Source of the DNA: Auricularia sp. M13
Taxonomy: Eukaryota; Basidiomycota; Agaricomycetes; Auriculariales; Auriculariaceae
Reading direction: 5' to 3'
NCBI GenBank assembly: GCA_037042915.1
Contig: CM073203.1
Coordinates: forward strand, 1,860,001 to 1,924,000
DNA length: 64,000 nucleotides
Shown: one piece after another, positions 11,579 to 22,570 of the stretch
How positions within the stretch are numbered: the stretch's first letter is position 1
How the letters are laid out: each line of letters opens with the position of its first letter
Program-made: the position numbers and the translations under genes
The notes under the pieces: generated by a model
Told to the model about the DNA's origin: nothing
The model's database searches: none
Seen by the model: the letters and a program-made list of their open reading frames with translations, nothing else

Positions 11579-13306
11579 GGGCGGCGAATGGGAAACAGAA
11601 AGAAAGAGACAAAAGGTGCAGCGGAAGGGGGGAACGGAGAAGGCGCGGTGCACCTCGGGGTAACCGTTTTTATTACTCGGCGGTGCCCATCATTCTGCGC
11701 GCTTGCGGCGAACCGACCCCGGCAACCACCATCCATAACAGGCACAGCACAGCCATTACGCCGTCTTTCCCTTTTCACTCAATGACTCTCGTCTTTAACG
11801 TCTATTCTCATGTCAAAAAGACAGATAATCACTGTGCAGGAGGCCTCTACTGCGTCCGCAGTCTGAGCTTAGAGTCCATTCAAATGACGACGGCCGCCGT
11901 GAATAGGCACCGATCATTGGATTGGCAGGATCCTCGGCCTTCGCGGACATCGCAGTATCCCGACGTTGAAATGTCCCAAAAGACATGATCCACGGTCATC
12001 CAAAAGGATCGGAGGATCGTCCCCATTGCAACTCGGCTCTGTTTGCGCGTAGGAGTGCATGCCCGACTTTGGTACTGTACGTCTGAAGCATCCAAAAGTA
12101 TGAGCTGCTACTTGTTGCATCACGATGGGATCTGCGCGTACCATGCAGCTGGTGGACTGACGGTCCGCACGGGACGCGCATGAAGCGGTGTTCGGCGCAA
12201 GAGTGGGATTCGGCATTCGGCTCTGTCTCCGTCGTGTATCTCGCTATCCAAATGACACACGCAAGTGCAAGGATGCGCGCTGCTTTGGGCCAAAGCTCCG
12301 CCGCAGACGCTAACTGTTCCAAAAGCAGTGCGATTTCGGGAATGGTATGTAGTCTATTCGCGAAGAAATTGCGGCTCCAAGACTTCCGTAATTCTTTGGC
12401 AAGTTCGAAAAGCGTTTTAAGCCCATAGCCGAGTTACCAGCTACAGTTGATTGCGCCGCGTCCATATGATACTTATCGTACGAGCATTGCTGGCAGTGGG
12501 ATTCTCGGCCCCATCTGGCATCGATGATCTAGAGAAAATGAGGATCTCCAGCAGGATGATGTAAGGATACGAAGGTCCAGCCCGTCTCACGGGCCCCGCT
12601 CCCAGTCACGCATCGGAATGGCGCTCCTGATCCCTGCTGCCAGCAGCAGCTCCAATCTGAATCCTTCTGAATCTGTGCAATGCGCACCGCCGCGTCGCGT
12701 GGACCGACGATCCCGAGATTCTCTCCAAGTCAGTGATGGCATGCCTTGGCATGCCTGTGAAATTGAATTGACGGCAGTAAATGATAATCTGCAGCGCCTC
12801 ATGTCGAATCTGCCTGGATCATGCTCTGGCAGCTCGCGTGGCAATCGCAGAGCGAGATTCTCAGATGGCATCGGAAGAAGCGATTGGCTGCTGCTGTGGG
12901 ATCATTGGCTGGATTGCGCACGTGGCTGACGCTTTGGTGCATCGCATTCATCCTCGGGTTCCCAACGATCACACATACTTGACGACTCTCACTGTCAGTC
13001 TGCTGGCACGGATCGGAAGCTGATGATTCCTCTGCACGTGGCTCTCGCGTGCTCAAGGAACCGAGGAATCTCGAAGCTCGAACATTGAAATTATGACAGA
13101 GCAGAATGGATCCTTGGTTTACCATGCCAGATGCTGTGCTGGCAGGCCGGCTCGCACGTGGAAAGGCTCCAAGGCACGTACTTTCTCAGTCTTACCGGCA
13201 CATGAACTCCCAAGGGCTCTAGCTATTGCAGCTGGATGACGGCGGTCGTCAAGAAATCCTAATTCTCCGCGTGCAGGTTGCTTGGCTGTTACTTCTTCTG
13301 CAGACA
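11579..13306. other. Intergenic, no gene recognised; left flank of the LINE
   Basis: About 1.7 kb upstream of the bZIP gene, extending to the LINE target site. Reading frames are short and fragmentary on both strands, and I recognise no domain. Together with 24803 onward it would have been one continuous stretch before the LINE inserted. Confidence 0.5.
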
Positions 13307-13326
13307 CCCCGCCCTGATACAGTTGT
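13307..13326. repeat. LINE target-site duplication, 3' copy
   Basis: The 20-nt CCCCGCCCTGATACAGTTGT stands directly against the T-tract that is the LINE poly(A) tail. An identical copy lies at 24783-24802 at the other end of the element. Because the last T merges with the T-tract, the true length is 19 or 20 nt. Confidence 0.95.
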
Positions 13327-13351
13327 TTTTTTTTTTTTTTTTTTTTTTTTT
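13326..13351 (-). other. LINE poly(A) tail
   Basis: An uninterrupted run of 26 T on the plus strand, hence poly(A) in the element's sense. It is directly adjacent to the target-site duplication and about 180 nt beyond the ORF2 stop. A tail this pure suggests a fairly recent insertion. Confidence 0.9.
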
Positions 13352-13533
13352 GTGGAGCGTCGGCTCGCACTGAGGCCACATAGTGGTCCAGCAACGAGTC
13401 TTATCTAACTTATGTCAGAGCTGGTTGCGTAGCTTAAAGCCACTATTAATCTATTTATATGTGACTGCTCCCCCCGGGGAAATCGCCTTTGGCACGCCTG
13501 ATAATGGCAGTGTGGGGCTTGGAGTTAGGCATT

Positions 13534-16500
13534 TCAACCAATGCCGCTCGCATTTTGCTCTCCCGTACCCACTAAAACCCCGGGGACACGTTGTTCGAAG
13601 TAATAAAATGGAGCTACCGGATTGTGATTGTTGCACCAGGTCTTGTAGTTAAGACCCCTGTCCAAAGCTCTGTTTCCGAATTTGTACCTGTTTGTCAGAC
13701 GTCTGTCCAGCGCCACTCTCGCCCGCAGCATACGCATCCATTTCCTGACGATTTGGTCTTTGGACACGTGCCATGAAGGGTCGTCATTATGCTCAATTCT
13801 CTTCTGGCAGCGGATCTTCCAGATCATGAACGCAGATTCTGCAACAACTATCCTGAAAGCTCGAGCTAGTCCTTTGGTTTGCTCGTTCCACAGCCCTCGC
13901 GGCCGCACGCTAGCGCATCCTATTATCGTTCCAAATACGATTGGCGTATTAATACGCTTCTTGAAGAGGAACTTTTTGACCAGCTCCCAGACTGTTGCCT
14001 GGCCCGAGTCCGGGCACACCGTTAACACGTGCTCCAGCGTCTCAATTACATTGCATGACGGGCACATGGACCGTTCTGACCACGGAGCCGGCATCTTCTG
14101 GAAGTACTTGCCCAGCTTATGCGCATCATGGAGGCTCCTCCAGAGGAATGACTGCGCCCCTCTTGATAGGTCTCTGTTGTTAGTTTCCCGCCAGATTTGC
14201 GCCGCGGCCGGCGGCTCTTCGCCCGCGCTCCTGAAGTCGGCTTGAACACGCTCTAATGTGCGAATCGTCGCTTGTCTGGCTTTATAACCGATACTTTTGG
14301 CCTGTTTGATAGCGCCGTGCGCTGCTCGCTGTCGGATCTGTTGGATACTCATCCCTGGTAGGTCGAAATGGGCCAGGTGGTCAATCTCTGGTTCGAAGAC
14401 TGGGCCCCAGATAGCGGCTGTTTGTGCTCGCTGGACATTGTCTTTGGCATTCTGATCTGTGGCCATTTTCTTTTTGGGTAAATACGTCAGGGATGTGCCC
14501 GCCGCCCTTCTACGGAGTGCTGCGACGGCTACGCGCATGCTCCACGCCGTTTCACGAAAGCTGGACCATCCATCTTTCTTGTGCCGTCGGCGCGAGAGCG
14601 TCAGCGCATCAACGACAATTTGGCATGGAGTCGTGATGTGGAGTTCACGGTCCAGGGCGACTTTTTGCGCAGTTGCACATATTCCCATCGCGATGCTGTG
14701 CAGAAAGGACTGGGTCGTGCCCGAACAGCGGAAATATAGGTCCTCGTATTCCTCGCCGTCGAAATGGACTGCGAAGCCGCTTTGCGCATCCTGCGTTCCC
14801 AGTCTGTATGCCGCGCCGCATATCAGTGCACGTATAGGTTGTAATGGCCTAGCGGGACGGGTTCGCGTGCCTGCTTCTAGTCTAAACGTCTCTGCAACGT
14901 CTCTACGTCGTACCGCCAAGGTGTCTACAAAGATACGGCAAAGATCCTCATGTCGCGTCGCGAGGACTGTTTCACCATCAAAAGCCAATGGGGTGCCCTC
15001 TTTCAATGCCGATGAGCGTGACGGTAGGAGTTCCTTCCACAATCTTGTACCCGGGACCTCATCTGATGTAGCCGTGTTCCAGCGCGATGAAATCATACCT
15101 AGTATGTCTTCTGCCAGATTTTGGCATCTATGTGGATTGCGACAGCCAGCCTCGCGGTCTGTAAGACAGTTTTCGCACCTGCACGTGCGACGAGGCACAT
15201 GGTCTGGCAGATCAAGCTCAGCTATTTCTTCGAGGTCAACTACCGAGGCCACAGCGTGGTTCGTTCTCAGGCATTTCAGTGCTCCACGTTTCTTTGTAAG
15301 TACGCCTGGGTCCAGCATTGCTGGGTGTGACCAGAGCGGCGTACTTTCGCGGGTTACACGAGGTAGTACCGGTGCGTCGATCATTATTCCGTATTTTTTC
15401 GCGGTCTTTATCATCTGACGCAGTATGAACGGCAGGCTTCGTATATTCGGGCGCCAGTCTTGGGTGAAGAGATTCGTACGTTGGCCGCTTGGAATTCTGG
15501 ACCGTTGTTCCGCGATTATGGCGTCCGCGAAGATATGGTCTGCTACGACGGCCCACGCCGGCCGAGACTCTGTGGGAGACATATACGTACTTATCCACGA
15601 AAGGTATTGAGCTTCATTTCTTTCTTCTGCGGAGAATAAGTTCAAACCTCCTTCTTCACGGGTCATACGCAGCGTAGACATATTGATGGGGTGCTTCTTT
15701 GTATGACCCCAGAAGAAGTCCATTGTTAGCTTATCCAGCCTGCGCTCGATACTTTGCGGCATGCCTTGGGCTGCGGTGAGATACTGCGTATGGCCCGCTA
15801 TAATTACGCGCGAGACAATGCTTCTTCCATTTAGCGTAGGATGAGACCTCTCCCAACGTTCTAATGTGAGTCTCAGTTTATCTAGGATGTTTGACCACGC
15901 ATTAACTATGCCCACGTCGTTCCCAGGCCACGCTCCGAGGATCCTCGTGGCTTCGCCATCGCGGGCAATGCGTATTTGCTCCGGGAATGCTGGATCTACG
16001 TCGTTCAGACGCCGCTGTTGGATGACTTTGGCACGGTAATTCGGTGAGCCTAGCGGAATAATTTCGGTCTTTTTTATGTTAAATTTTGCGCCAGATGCAG
16101 TACACCAATCGTCAAGCATCTTACAGAGTCTCGCGTATGAATCGGACTCTGAAAGGTAAATTGTTGTATCATCGGCGTATAATGTTGCGATCAATTTATC
16201 ACGTAGACCATCAATTTCGAGTCCTTTCAGCGGCGAGTAGCGTAACATTGCTGAGAGTGGCTCGATCGCCAAATTGAAGAGAAGACATGAGAGAGGGTCG
16301 CCTTGCCTAACCCCTCGTGTTACCGCGAATTTGCTGCTGATACAGCCGTTCACTATCACTGCCGTCCTTGCATGTTCGTAGAGTGACGCAACGACGTTTA
16401 CGAAACGTTCTGGTAAGTTGAATTTTCTGAGTACTTCGTGCAGGTAATCATGTCTAACACGGTCATACGCTTTTTCCTGATCTAGTGCTATTATGGCGCC

Positions 16501-18960
16501 ATTGACTTCACGCGCTTCCGCGTAGTTCAGTACCAGTGAGGTGAGCTTGGTTTGATCTGTTATGCTACGACCTTTGACGAAGCCAGCTTGAGATTCGTGA
16601 ATTAGGGACGGGGCGATCTTCGCTAGCCTAAGGGCCAAGGCCTTCGTATAGACTTTGTAGTCTGTATTTAGCAGGGTAATGGGGCGATAATTCGCTATGT
16701 CGCCACGATCACCCTTTTTGTAAAGGGGACAGAGCCAGCCATCGGTGAACTCAGTCGACTGGTCCACGCCGAAGACTTCAATATCTTCAAAGACGAGGCG
16801 CATCGCGTTTATTACATCAAACCATGGTTCTTCGCTGTCGCGGCTCGCAGCGTGTTCACGGCGAAGCTCTTTCCAGAATTCGTACGTTATACCGTCCAGA
16901 CCAGGCGAGGAGCCATTTTTGGCTGTCCTGAGGGATTCCTCTACTTCTTGGGAGGAGATTGGCGTTCCCAGATTGTCTGCGGCCGCCTGGGGCGCGGGAT
17001 TTACTATATGTGTAAGTACCTGTTCTATTTTCGACGTACGCTCTTGTTCATCGATATCCAGATCTTTGCTCTGAATCCTCTCGTGATAGTCGCGTGCCAG
17101 TTTGGCCATCCGTACGGAATTTATGGTGAAGCCTTGGGGGTGCCCGTCTTCCTCGTGTAGCAGTGCTATGGTATCTCTAGGTTTGACCTCTTTGTGCCAT
17201 CTGAACCACGATTTACTCATGGCCTCCGTAGCCATCCAGTTATGCGCTTTCCTGTCTGCGAATCTCGCATCGAAGACATCACCCCGAATCTTCTCGATTT
17301 CAACTTCTGCCTTCCGAAGTTCGCGACGTATACTCTCCCGTCTGCTTGCGTCCCACTCGTCTGCCAACTTGCTCTTTGCGTCTAGCCTTGACTTCTCGGC
17401 TTTATCGAGACGCACCTGACGACCACAGTTAATGTCTCTTGAGAGTGCTTTCGCCGCGACTGCGATCTCTTTTTTCATCTCTTGCCATATTCGCTGGACG
17501 TTATTGGAATCAGATCTGCGGTCGCCGGTGGCTCTCAGCATTTCATTATAACGTCTTTTGCCTATCTCATTTGCCTGTTTCATGAATGTCCTGTCTTTCA
17601 CAAGGCTTACATTCATCGCCCAACGGCCTGGGCCAATTTCTGGAGCATCCAGATGTGCTATTTTGACAGAGACTCTGCTGTGATCTTGAGAGGTGATCCC
17701 TGAGAGTTTGATTTCCCAGTCTCTCGCTGTTCTCAACAGGTCCTGGCCCATATATATTCTATCCAGCCTTGACATTGCGGTGCGACCTGGGTTTCGCCAG
17801 GTCCACTCAATCTGCGATGGAAATGTTGTTCTCCACCCATCTTGTATTCGCAAGAATTGTTTGAATTCGCTGAATGAGTCCGGGTTATCTATGGGGGACA
17901 GCTTCGCCGGGAAGCGGTCTATGGGGTCTTCGACAGAGTTGAAGTCTCCTAGAACTACGTCTGGCCTGCACGTGATATCCCGCCGTGAGCGTAGCTTTGA
18001 AACAAGCTCCGACCAAAATAATTTGTTTTCTCTCTTCTCTGTCGGGGCATACACTGCTAAAATGGTTAGTCGGCGCCCTCTATGCCATTCTATCGAGGCA
18101 GCTATCGCTCGTCCTTCGATTATGATTTCGTGTTGGACAGACTGAGAGTTCGTGAGGAGTTTATTAAAGACGATTGCGACCCCTCCCGCTCCAGTTGGAT
18201 TAGAGTCATGCGGTGAGTTACAGATTTTGAGGTGCCTGTACATTGATTCTGCCTGGGACACGTGATCTGCTGTCATGTGAGTTTCCTGAAGAGCCATAAC
18301 CCCGATCTTTTGAGACCTTATATCGTCGGCAAGCCTCTTCCACTTAAGGCTGCCCCGAATCGTTAGAGCACCTCTCCCGCGTATATTTTCCGTTGAGAGC
18401 TTTAGAAAAGCTTTCGTGGTTTTGTTACTATTGCGCACGTCTGCGTTTTGTGATTGGGACGTTGTTTGCGTCGGTCCGTGCTGTAAGTGTGCCTCGCGTG
18501 GGAGGTATACTGCGGGCCGCTGTTGGGGCTGGCTGTGGTGGGCCTGAGAATCGAGCTGACGTTGGCTTTGTGAGACTGTATCTACGGGGGTCAGTAAAGT
18601 GTCTTGTGGGGTGGCACTGTCACTTGGTCCCTGTCCGCGTGGTAGACACGGGTGGGAGAGAGGATCGTGTTCCTGGGCCTGTGAGCCTGTTTCCTCTGTT
18701 CTAGGAGCTATTCTTGAACTTTCGGTCCTCTGAGAGAGGATGTTATTATTATTTGGTCTGCTGGCCGTTCGCCCTCGGACTTCATTCACGTCGGGCACGG
18801 CAGACTGATCGTGCCGCGGTCCATCCAGAGGGTGCGTGTAATCAAGCCGGTTTCGTCTCACCGTATGCAAGTTATCTGGATCAGTATTTTCGGGTTGCGC
18901 TGTATTTCTCGTGGCACAGAGCAGCGCCTCCAAGCCACAAAGCTGACTGCCGGTCAGCAC
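13534..18960 (-). CDS. LINE ORF2: AP endonuclease, reverse transcriptase, RNase H-like, zinc finger
   Basis: Polyprotein that nicks target DNA and reverse-transcribes the element RNA. There are 1,808 open codons. A polar Gln/Ser-rich N-terminus comes first. The APE-type endonuclease follows, with LSTENIRG, VMALQETHM (Glu), YAPTEKRE, VLGDFNSVED, RLDRIYM and QDHSRVSV; the last replaces the usual Ser-Asp-His with Gln-Asp-His. The reverse transcriptase has GFVKGRSITDQ, ALDQEKAYDRV (motif A), GVRQGDPLSC and LYADDTTIYL (catalytic YADD). Further on lies an RNase H-like stretch (ICGAAYRLG to TDQNAKDNVQRA) that lacks the usual first Asp and Glu and is probably inactive. The C-terminal zinc finger is CPSCNVIETLEHVLTVC. 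The frame opens with GTG just after a stop and has no ATG until inside the endonuclease, so the true start probably lies on an upstream exon. Confidence 0.93.
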   Translation of the reverse strand: MLTGSQLCGLEALLCATRNTAQPENTDPDNLHTVRRNRLDYTHPLDGPRHDQSAVPDVNEVRGRTASRPNNNNILSQRTESSRIAPRTEETGSQAQEHDPLSHPCLPRGQGPSDSATPQDTLLTPVDTVSQSQRQLDSQAHHSQPQQRPAVYLPREAHLQHGPTQTTSQSQNADVRNSNKTTKAFLKLSTENIRGRGALTIRGSLKWKRLADDIRSQKIGVMALQETHMTADHVSQAESMYRHLKICNSPHDSNPTGAGGVAIVFNKLLTNSQSVQHEIIIEGRAIAASIEWHRGRRLTILAVYAPTEKRENKLFWSELVSKLRSRRDITCRPDVVLGDFNSVEDPIDRFPAKLSPIDNPDSFSEFKQFLRIQDGWRTTFPSQIEWTWRNPGRTAMSRLDRIYMGQDLLRTARDWEIKLSGITSQDHSRVSVKIAHLDAPEIGPGRWAMNVSLVKDRTFMKQANEIGKRRYNEMLRATGDRRSDSNNVQRIWQEMKKEIAVAAKALSRDINCGRQVRLDKAEKSRLDAKSKLADEWDASRRESIRRELRKAEVEIEKIRGDVFDARFADRKAHNWMATEAMSKSWFRWHKEVKPRDTIALLHEEDGHPQGFTINSVRMAKLARDYHERIQSKDLDIDEQERTSKIEQVLTHIVNPAPQAAADNLGTPISSQEVEESLRTAKNGSSPGLDGITYEFWKELRREHAASRDSEEPWFDVINAMRLVFEDIEVFGVDQSTEFTDGWLCPLYKKGDRGDIANYRPITLLNTDYKVYTKALALRLAKIAPSLIHESQAGFVKGRSITDQTKLTSLVLNYAEAREVNGAIIALDQEKAYDRVRHDYLHEVLRKFNLPERFVNVVASLYEHARTAVIVNGCISSKFAVTRGVRQGDPLSCLLFNLAIEPLSAMLRYSPLKGLEIDGLRDKLIATLYADDTTIYLSESDSYARLCKMLDDWCTASGAKFNIKKTEIIPLGSPNYRAKVIQQRRLNDVDPAFPEQIRIARDGEATRILGAWPGNDVGIVNAWSNILDKLRLTLERWERSHPTLNGRSIVSRVIIAGHTQYLTAAQGMPQSIERRLDKLTMDFFWGHTKKHPINMSTLRMTREEGGLNLFSAEERNEAQYLSWISTYMSPTESRPAWAVVADHIFADAIIAEQRSRIPSGQRTNLFTQDWRPNIRSLPFILRQMIKTAKKYGIMIDAPVLPRVTRESTPLWSHPAMLDPGVLTKKRGALKCLRTNHAVASVVDLEEIAELDLPDHVPRRTCRCENCLTDREAGCRNPHRCQNLAEDILGMISSRWNTATSDEVPGTRLWKELLPSRSSALKEGTPLAFDGETVLATRHEDLCRIFVDTLAVRRRDVAETFRLEAGTRTRPARPLQPIRALICGAAYRLGTQDAQSGFAVHFDGEEYEDLYFRCSGTTQSFLHSIAMGICATAQKVALDRELHITTPCQIVVDALTLSRRRHKKDGWSSFRETAWSMRVAVAALRRRAAGTSLTYLPKKKMATDQNAKDNVQRAQTAAIWGPVFEPEIDHLAHFDLPGMSIQQIRQRAAHGAIKQAKSIGYKARQATIRTLERVQADFRSAGEEPPAAAQIWRETNNRDLSRGAQSFLWRSLHDAHKLGKYFQKMPAPWSERSMCPSCNVIETLEHVLTVCPDSGQATVWELVKKFLFKKRINTPIVFGTIIGCASVRPRGLWNEQTKGLARAFRIVVAESAFMIWKIRCQKRIEHNDDPSWHVSKDQIVRKWMRMLRARVALDRRLTNRYKFGNRALDRGLNYKTWCNNHNPVAPFYYFEQRVPGVLVGTGEQNASGIG

Positions 18961-19071
18961 GGTAGGCTATGCTTTCGGGAGTTCGATGCCAGGGCCGGCC
19001 CTCGCATCTTTCCCGTAGCTTCAGTGTCTCCACGCGGCGCGCCTTGGGCCTTAATAGGCCTCCGCTCTTAC

Positions 19072-19148
19072 TTGGCGCTTCCTGCCGAAGCAGTATGTTG
19101 GCGACAAGTAAGGTACGTAGCTTGAGAGATTGTACATAGCTCTGACAT
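19072..19148 (-). other. Possible 5' leader exon of LINE ORF2
   Basis: The ATG at 19148 opens MSELCTISQATYLTCRQH and runs to a GTAAGA donor after GCCAA. An acceptor GGCAG at 18947 would join it in the ORF2 phase (Ala-Asn-Gln-Leu-Cys), removing a 125-nt intron and supplying the start codon ORF2 lacks. The branch-like CTGAC is only a few bases from that acceptor, which weakens the case. Reinitiation after ORF1 is the alternative. Confidence 0.35.
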
Positions 19149-19615
19149 CGCCTCCCCTAGAGCTCTACCGCCGGTTCAGCTTGAGCCCAGGGAGTAAACA
19201 CCTTAACATTTAATTCCACTGCTTTTTGCATCGTGAATGTTCTTCAACCATGTTCGAACGGATTCTACTGCCAGCTCTTGATGATGACGAAGTCATGAAC
19301 TTACGGCGAGGTTGACTGCCAGGACCTCTATCCATCCGTGTCTTCAAAACGATGCATTGCATAGTGTGGCCACAGTTTATGACTGTCTGACTATCTGTAG
19401 CGAGTCCGAAGAGCACGGCGGCGTTAGGGGATTGCGAGCGGATGAGGGTTACTAGTGGGAGGACGATAACGAGGGCATGACGGAGGAAGTGAGCAGGGGT
19501 GAGATTTTTGAGAGTGAGCAGAGGACGGGGGCTGAGCATGGTGTCTATGTGTGGATTTCTGCACGTGTGGGGTCACTGGTGGCTCTAAGTGCTCGCCAGC
19601 TGCATCTTGACCTGC

Positions 19616-22167
19616 TTAGGCGCCGCGGCCCCGCGTGTTTGGACGTCCACCGCGCTGCTGATATGGAGGGGGGCGGGACTGTCGTCCGGGACGTCCTTGA
19701 GAATGGGCGCTGGCGTGGGCTGGATGCGGTGTGCCTGCTCGCGCGCGTTGCGCAGCTGCGGGAGTGGGTCGTGGCTTCGGGCGACCCCAGCCTGGGATCG
19801 TAAGCGCCTGGCATTTGCCTCGCGGGTGTGACGACGCCTTGCAGATCGAGCACCTGTATACTTTTAGTTTCGGGCTGCGCCTGACTGCGGCGCCGTGGAG
19901 AGGATCAGGGACAGTGAGCTCGAGTACGGCGTCATGAAGTCGCCGCCGTTGTTCTGACGAGATCGTGACCACGTCGCGTGTGCCGTCGTCCTTCGCAACC
20001 TCGTACATTATCGGCCCAGTGTAGACGTTGTATTCGATGACAGGGACCTTGCCTGGTCCGCGAGGAATGATTTCGAGCGGGCGTACCTCCAGGTTCTTGA
20101 GGAAGGACTTGTAAGCCTTCTTGCCTTCGCCTTTGTGCGCTGTCTCGACGGCCTTGAAGACAGCGCGGACCTTGGGCGCAGAGCGGCAGCGAACACGCAG
20201 GCCGATTTCCACACGATTGCACGGCGCCGTCGAATCCGCGAATGTGCCGATGAAGCGCGAGTCGCCATGGTTCTTGCGGAAGACTACGATGCAGTACTTG
20301 CCGACCTGGTAGAACGTGCGGCCGGTCCATGCTGCCGTCGTCGCTTCGCTGATGCTGTAAACGAGGAACAGTCCCGGTTCCGCAGGCGGAGCGCCTTCAG
20401 CGGCCCTGCCTGGTGCAAGAAGGGCGGTGCTGCCAGGCTCGGTCTTGCGCATGGAGTCCTGGAGGTCGATGTTGAGTTGGACTTGGTTCATGTCCGCGAT
20501 ATTCGTATCGCCATCGACGCTGTGAATGCGCACGCCGAAGCCGCCCGGGATGTTCTGCCACGCCGCGAGGATGGCCGGATCGACGCCAGTCCACAGCTCG
20601 CCCGCCATAACACCGTCGATGACTTCCTCGTTGGGGGGAGTTGCGCGCATCTGGATGCGTGTCTGCGCGAACCTTTGGTCGATGGCGCTCGCCGTGGCTC
20701 GGTGTTCGTCTGTGGCGACATATTCGTCCTCAATTGTCGCGTGTGCGAGGTCCTCGTCGTTGTCCGACAAGTCCGCGTCGTTCATCTGGGCTGCGTCACC
20801 CGTGTCGTCCACATACATATCTTCTTCGTCATCCGTAAGCCCATCGGCTTCGCGGCCGCCATTCGGTTGTGGCTGGAGGATGGGAGGAGGCGGGCCGTTC
20901 GGCCAGAGGGGAGGGACGGGAGCAGCAGTCGCGCGATGCCATTCTTCTTCCGTTATCGGCGCACGGACGCTGCGCGGCGGGACTTGCGGTTCGTGCATGG
21001 TCTTCTGCTCGTCAACGGCACTGCCAGCGGCTGCGCGAGGCGCAGGAGATGCGCGGCGGGATGCGGTTCCCGCGCCGCGGTCGAAGCTGGACTGTAGCCA
21101 TGAATCCTCGTCGTCGTCTTGCTTCGCGACGTGCGATCCTGCGGCCTGCGAGTTGATTGCGGAAATGTCCATTGAGGCTGAGCCAAGGTCGTCTTCCTCC
21201 GCCTTCGGCATGACTTGAGTGTACGGACGCCAGTCCTTATCATCCTGAGGAAGTGTTAGAATCGTGCAGGGAGGAGGTATGTTTGCGCCGCACCTCGAGT
21301 AATGGGAGGGCAGGGAGCTCCGTCTGTGCCTGCTGCCAAGGCGGCTGCGGTAATTTGAAGATCTTCGGTTGCGCGGGTGCGAAGCTCTTGTTCACGAGCC
21401 TTGTGCCCAGTACCGGCGGGGGGCGCGAGTACATCGCTAGCGTGGCTGGATTCGGTGCAGGTGGACGGAAAGGTTTGAACTTCTTCTGGTCGCTGAGGAC
21501 GATGGCCTTGCCAGAGCCGGTGCGTAGGCTCAGGCTCTGGGCAGCGTGCGTCTGGCCTCCATCCTCTCGATTGGCTTCGGATGGGGTCTGGCTCGCTCGG
21601 TCGATCTGGGCGCCGCCAGTAGTAGTCATGGCGTCCACTGGGAAGTTGTCGCCTTCACCATGCTGTTCGGCGTGAGTATCCAGGCAGTTAGGTGTATGAG
21701 ATGGTGCTGACATTCTGTTTTCCATCATGCCAGAGCATCTCATCTTCGTCGCGCTCCATGGCCGGCGCGGTCGGGTTGAGGGGCAGCGCGTGGTCCGAGT
21801 CTCGCGAGTCGTTTTCGCCCGAGTCGCCGAACTCCAGCTTGGCAATGGAGGTGTGGGCTCTGACCCAGCGTTCTGCACGGGCCACCCGCTCCGCTGTGGG
21901 CGTACCGTTCGCCGCGAACTCTTCGTGCTTGCGAATTCTTCCGGGGTGGGCGGGCGACTGGTCGGGGTGGGAGCCGGCGTCCTCTTGCTCGCCAAGGGCG
22001 ACGTCCGCTAGTACGCCTAGATTCGAGCGGACGGAGCGGATGCTCAAGGCCGGCGTCTGGGGGCGTGGCTGCTGGGCAGCAGAGGCGAGGCTGACATCGT
22101 CCAAGTCCGTGTCGCCTCCCGTCATCTGCGCGAGTGGGTCGTAACGGTTCGAGGCGCGAGAGTCCAT
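19616..22167 (-). CDS. LINE ORF1: CCHC zinc-knuckle protein, apparently spliced
   Basis: RNA-binding, chaperone-type protein expected to coat the LINE transcript. The ATG at 22167 gives MDSRASNRYDPL. Exon 1 (22167-21712, 152 codons), exon 2 (21662-21294, 123 codons) and exon 3 (21244-19616, 543 codons with stop) join in phase 0 to about 817 residues. Both gaps are 49 nt, begin GT, end CAG and contain CTAAC, the fungal branch site; each would otherwise put a stop or a frame change in the protein. The N-terminal part is acidic and disordered. The middle is folded (GLFLVYSISEATTAAWTGRT, FRKNHGDSRFIGTF). The zinc knuckle is CSICKASSHPRGKC, then IPGWGRPKP, ending in an Arg/Gly/Pro-rich tail. No enzymatic motif is seen. 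Frameshift decay is the alternative to splicing, but two matching 49-nt gaps make that unlikely. Confidence 0.8.
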
Positions 22168-22570
22168 TCGAGCTGCTCTGGGATGCACCGGGTGAGTGTG
22201 GGCCAGGTAACGCCAGTCTTATGTTGCGCACGGGCGTCTTAGTTCTTTCGTACATCTTGCCGTTGCCGAAAGGCCTCGTCATGCCTCAGAGCCTGTCCTG
22301 GCGGCGGCGCAAGTCAACGCCGGTATCAACGGCACGCAAGCGTGTCCGTTTATGGGCGCGCGATAGGAATGAATGCATCGTGTCGTCTTCTAGCATGCCC
22401 GTGGCAGCCAAGCGCGGTGTGGCTGAGCAGTCTGAGCGGCGCGCGCAGCGTAATTGGCCAATATGGCGAGGATGACAAGTGTTAAGGATACGAACGTCGG
22501 TGTCCGAAATTTCCGACATCACCCGAGGCATTGTTAGATGATGGCCTAAGGCCGGGTACAGTATCGGAAG

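Noticed and set aside
10790-11785. 331-codon plus-strand frame opposite the bZIP gene
   Set aside because: Antisense shadow. The minus strand carries the bZIP basic region and zipper.
20135-21218. Plus-strand frames of 320 and 230 codons opposite LINE ORF1
   Set aside because: Antisense of ORF1. No domain, and codon use looks inverted.
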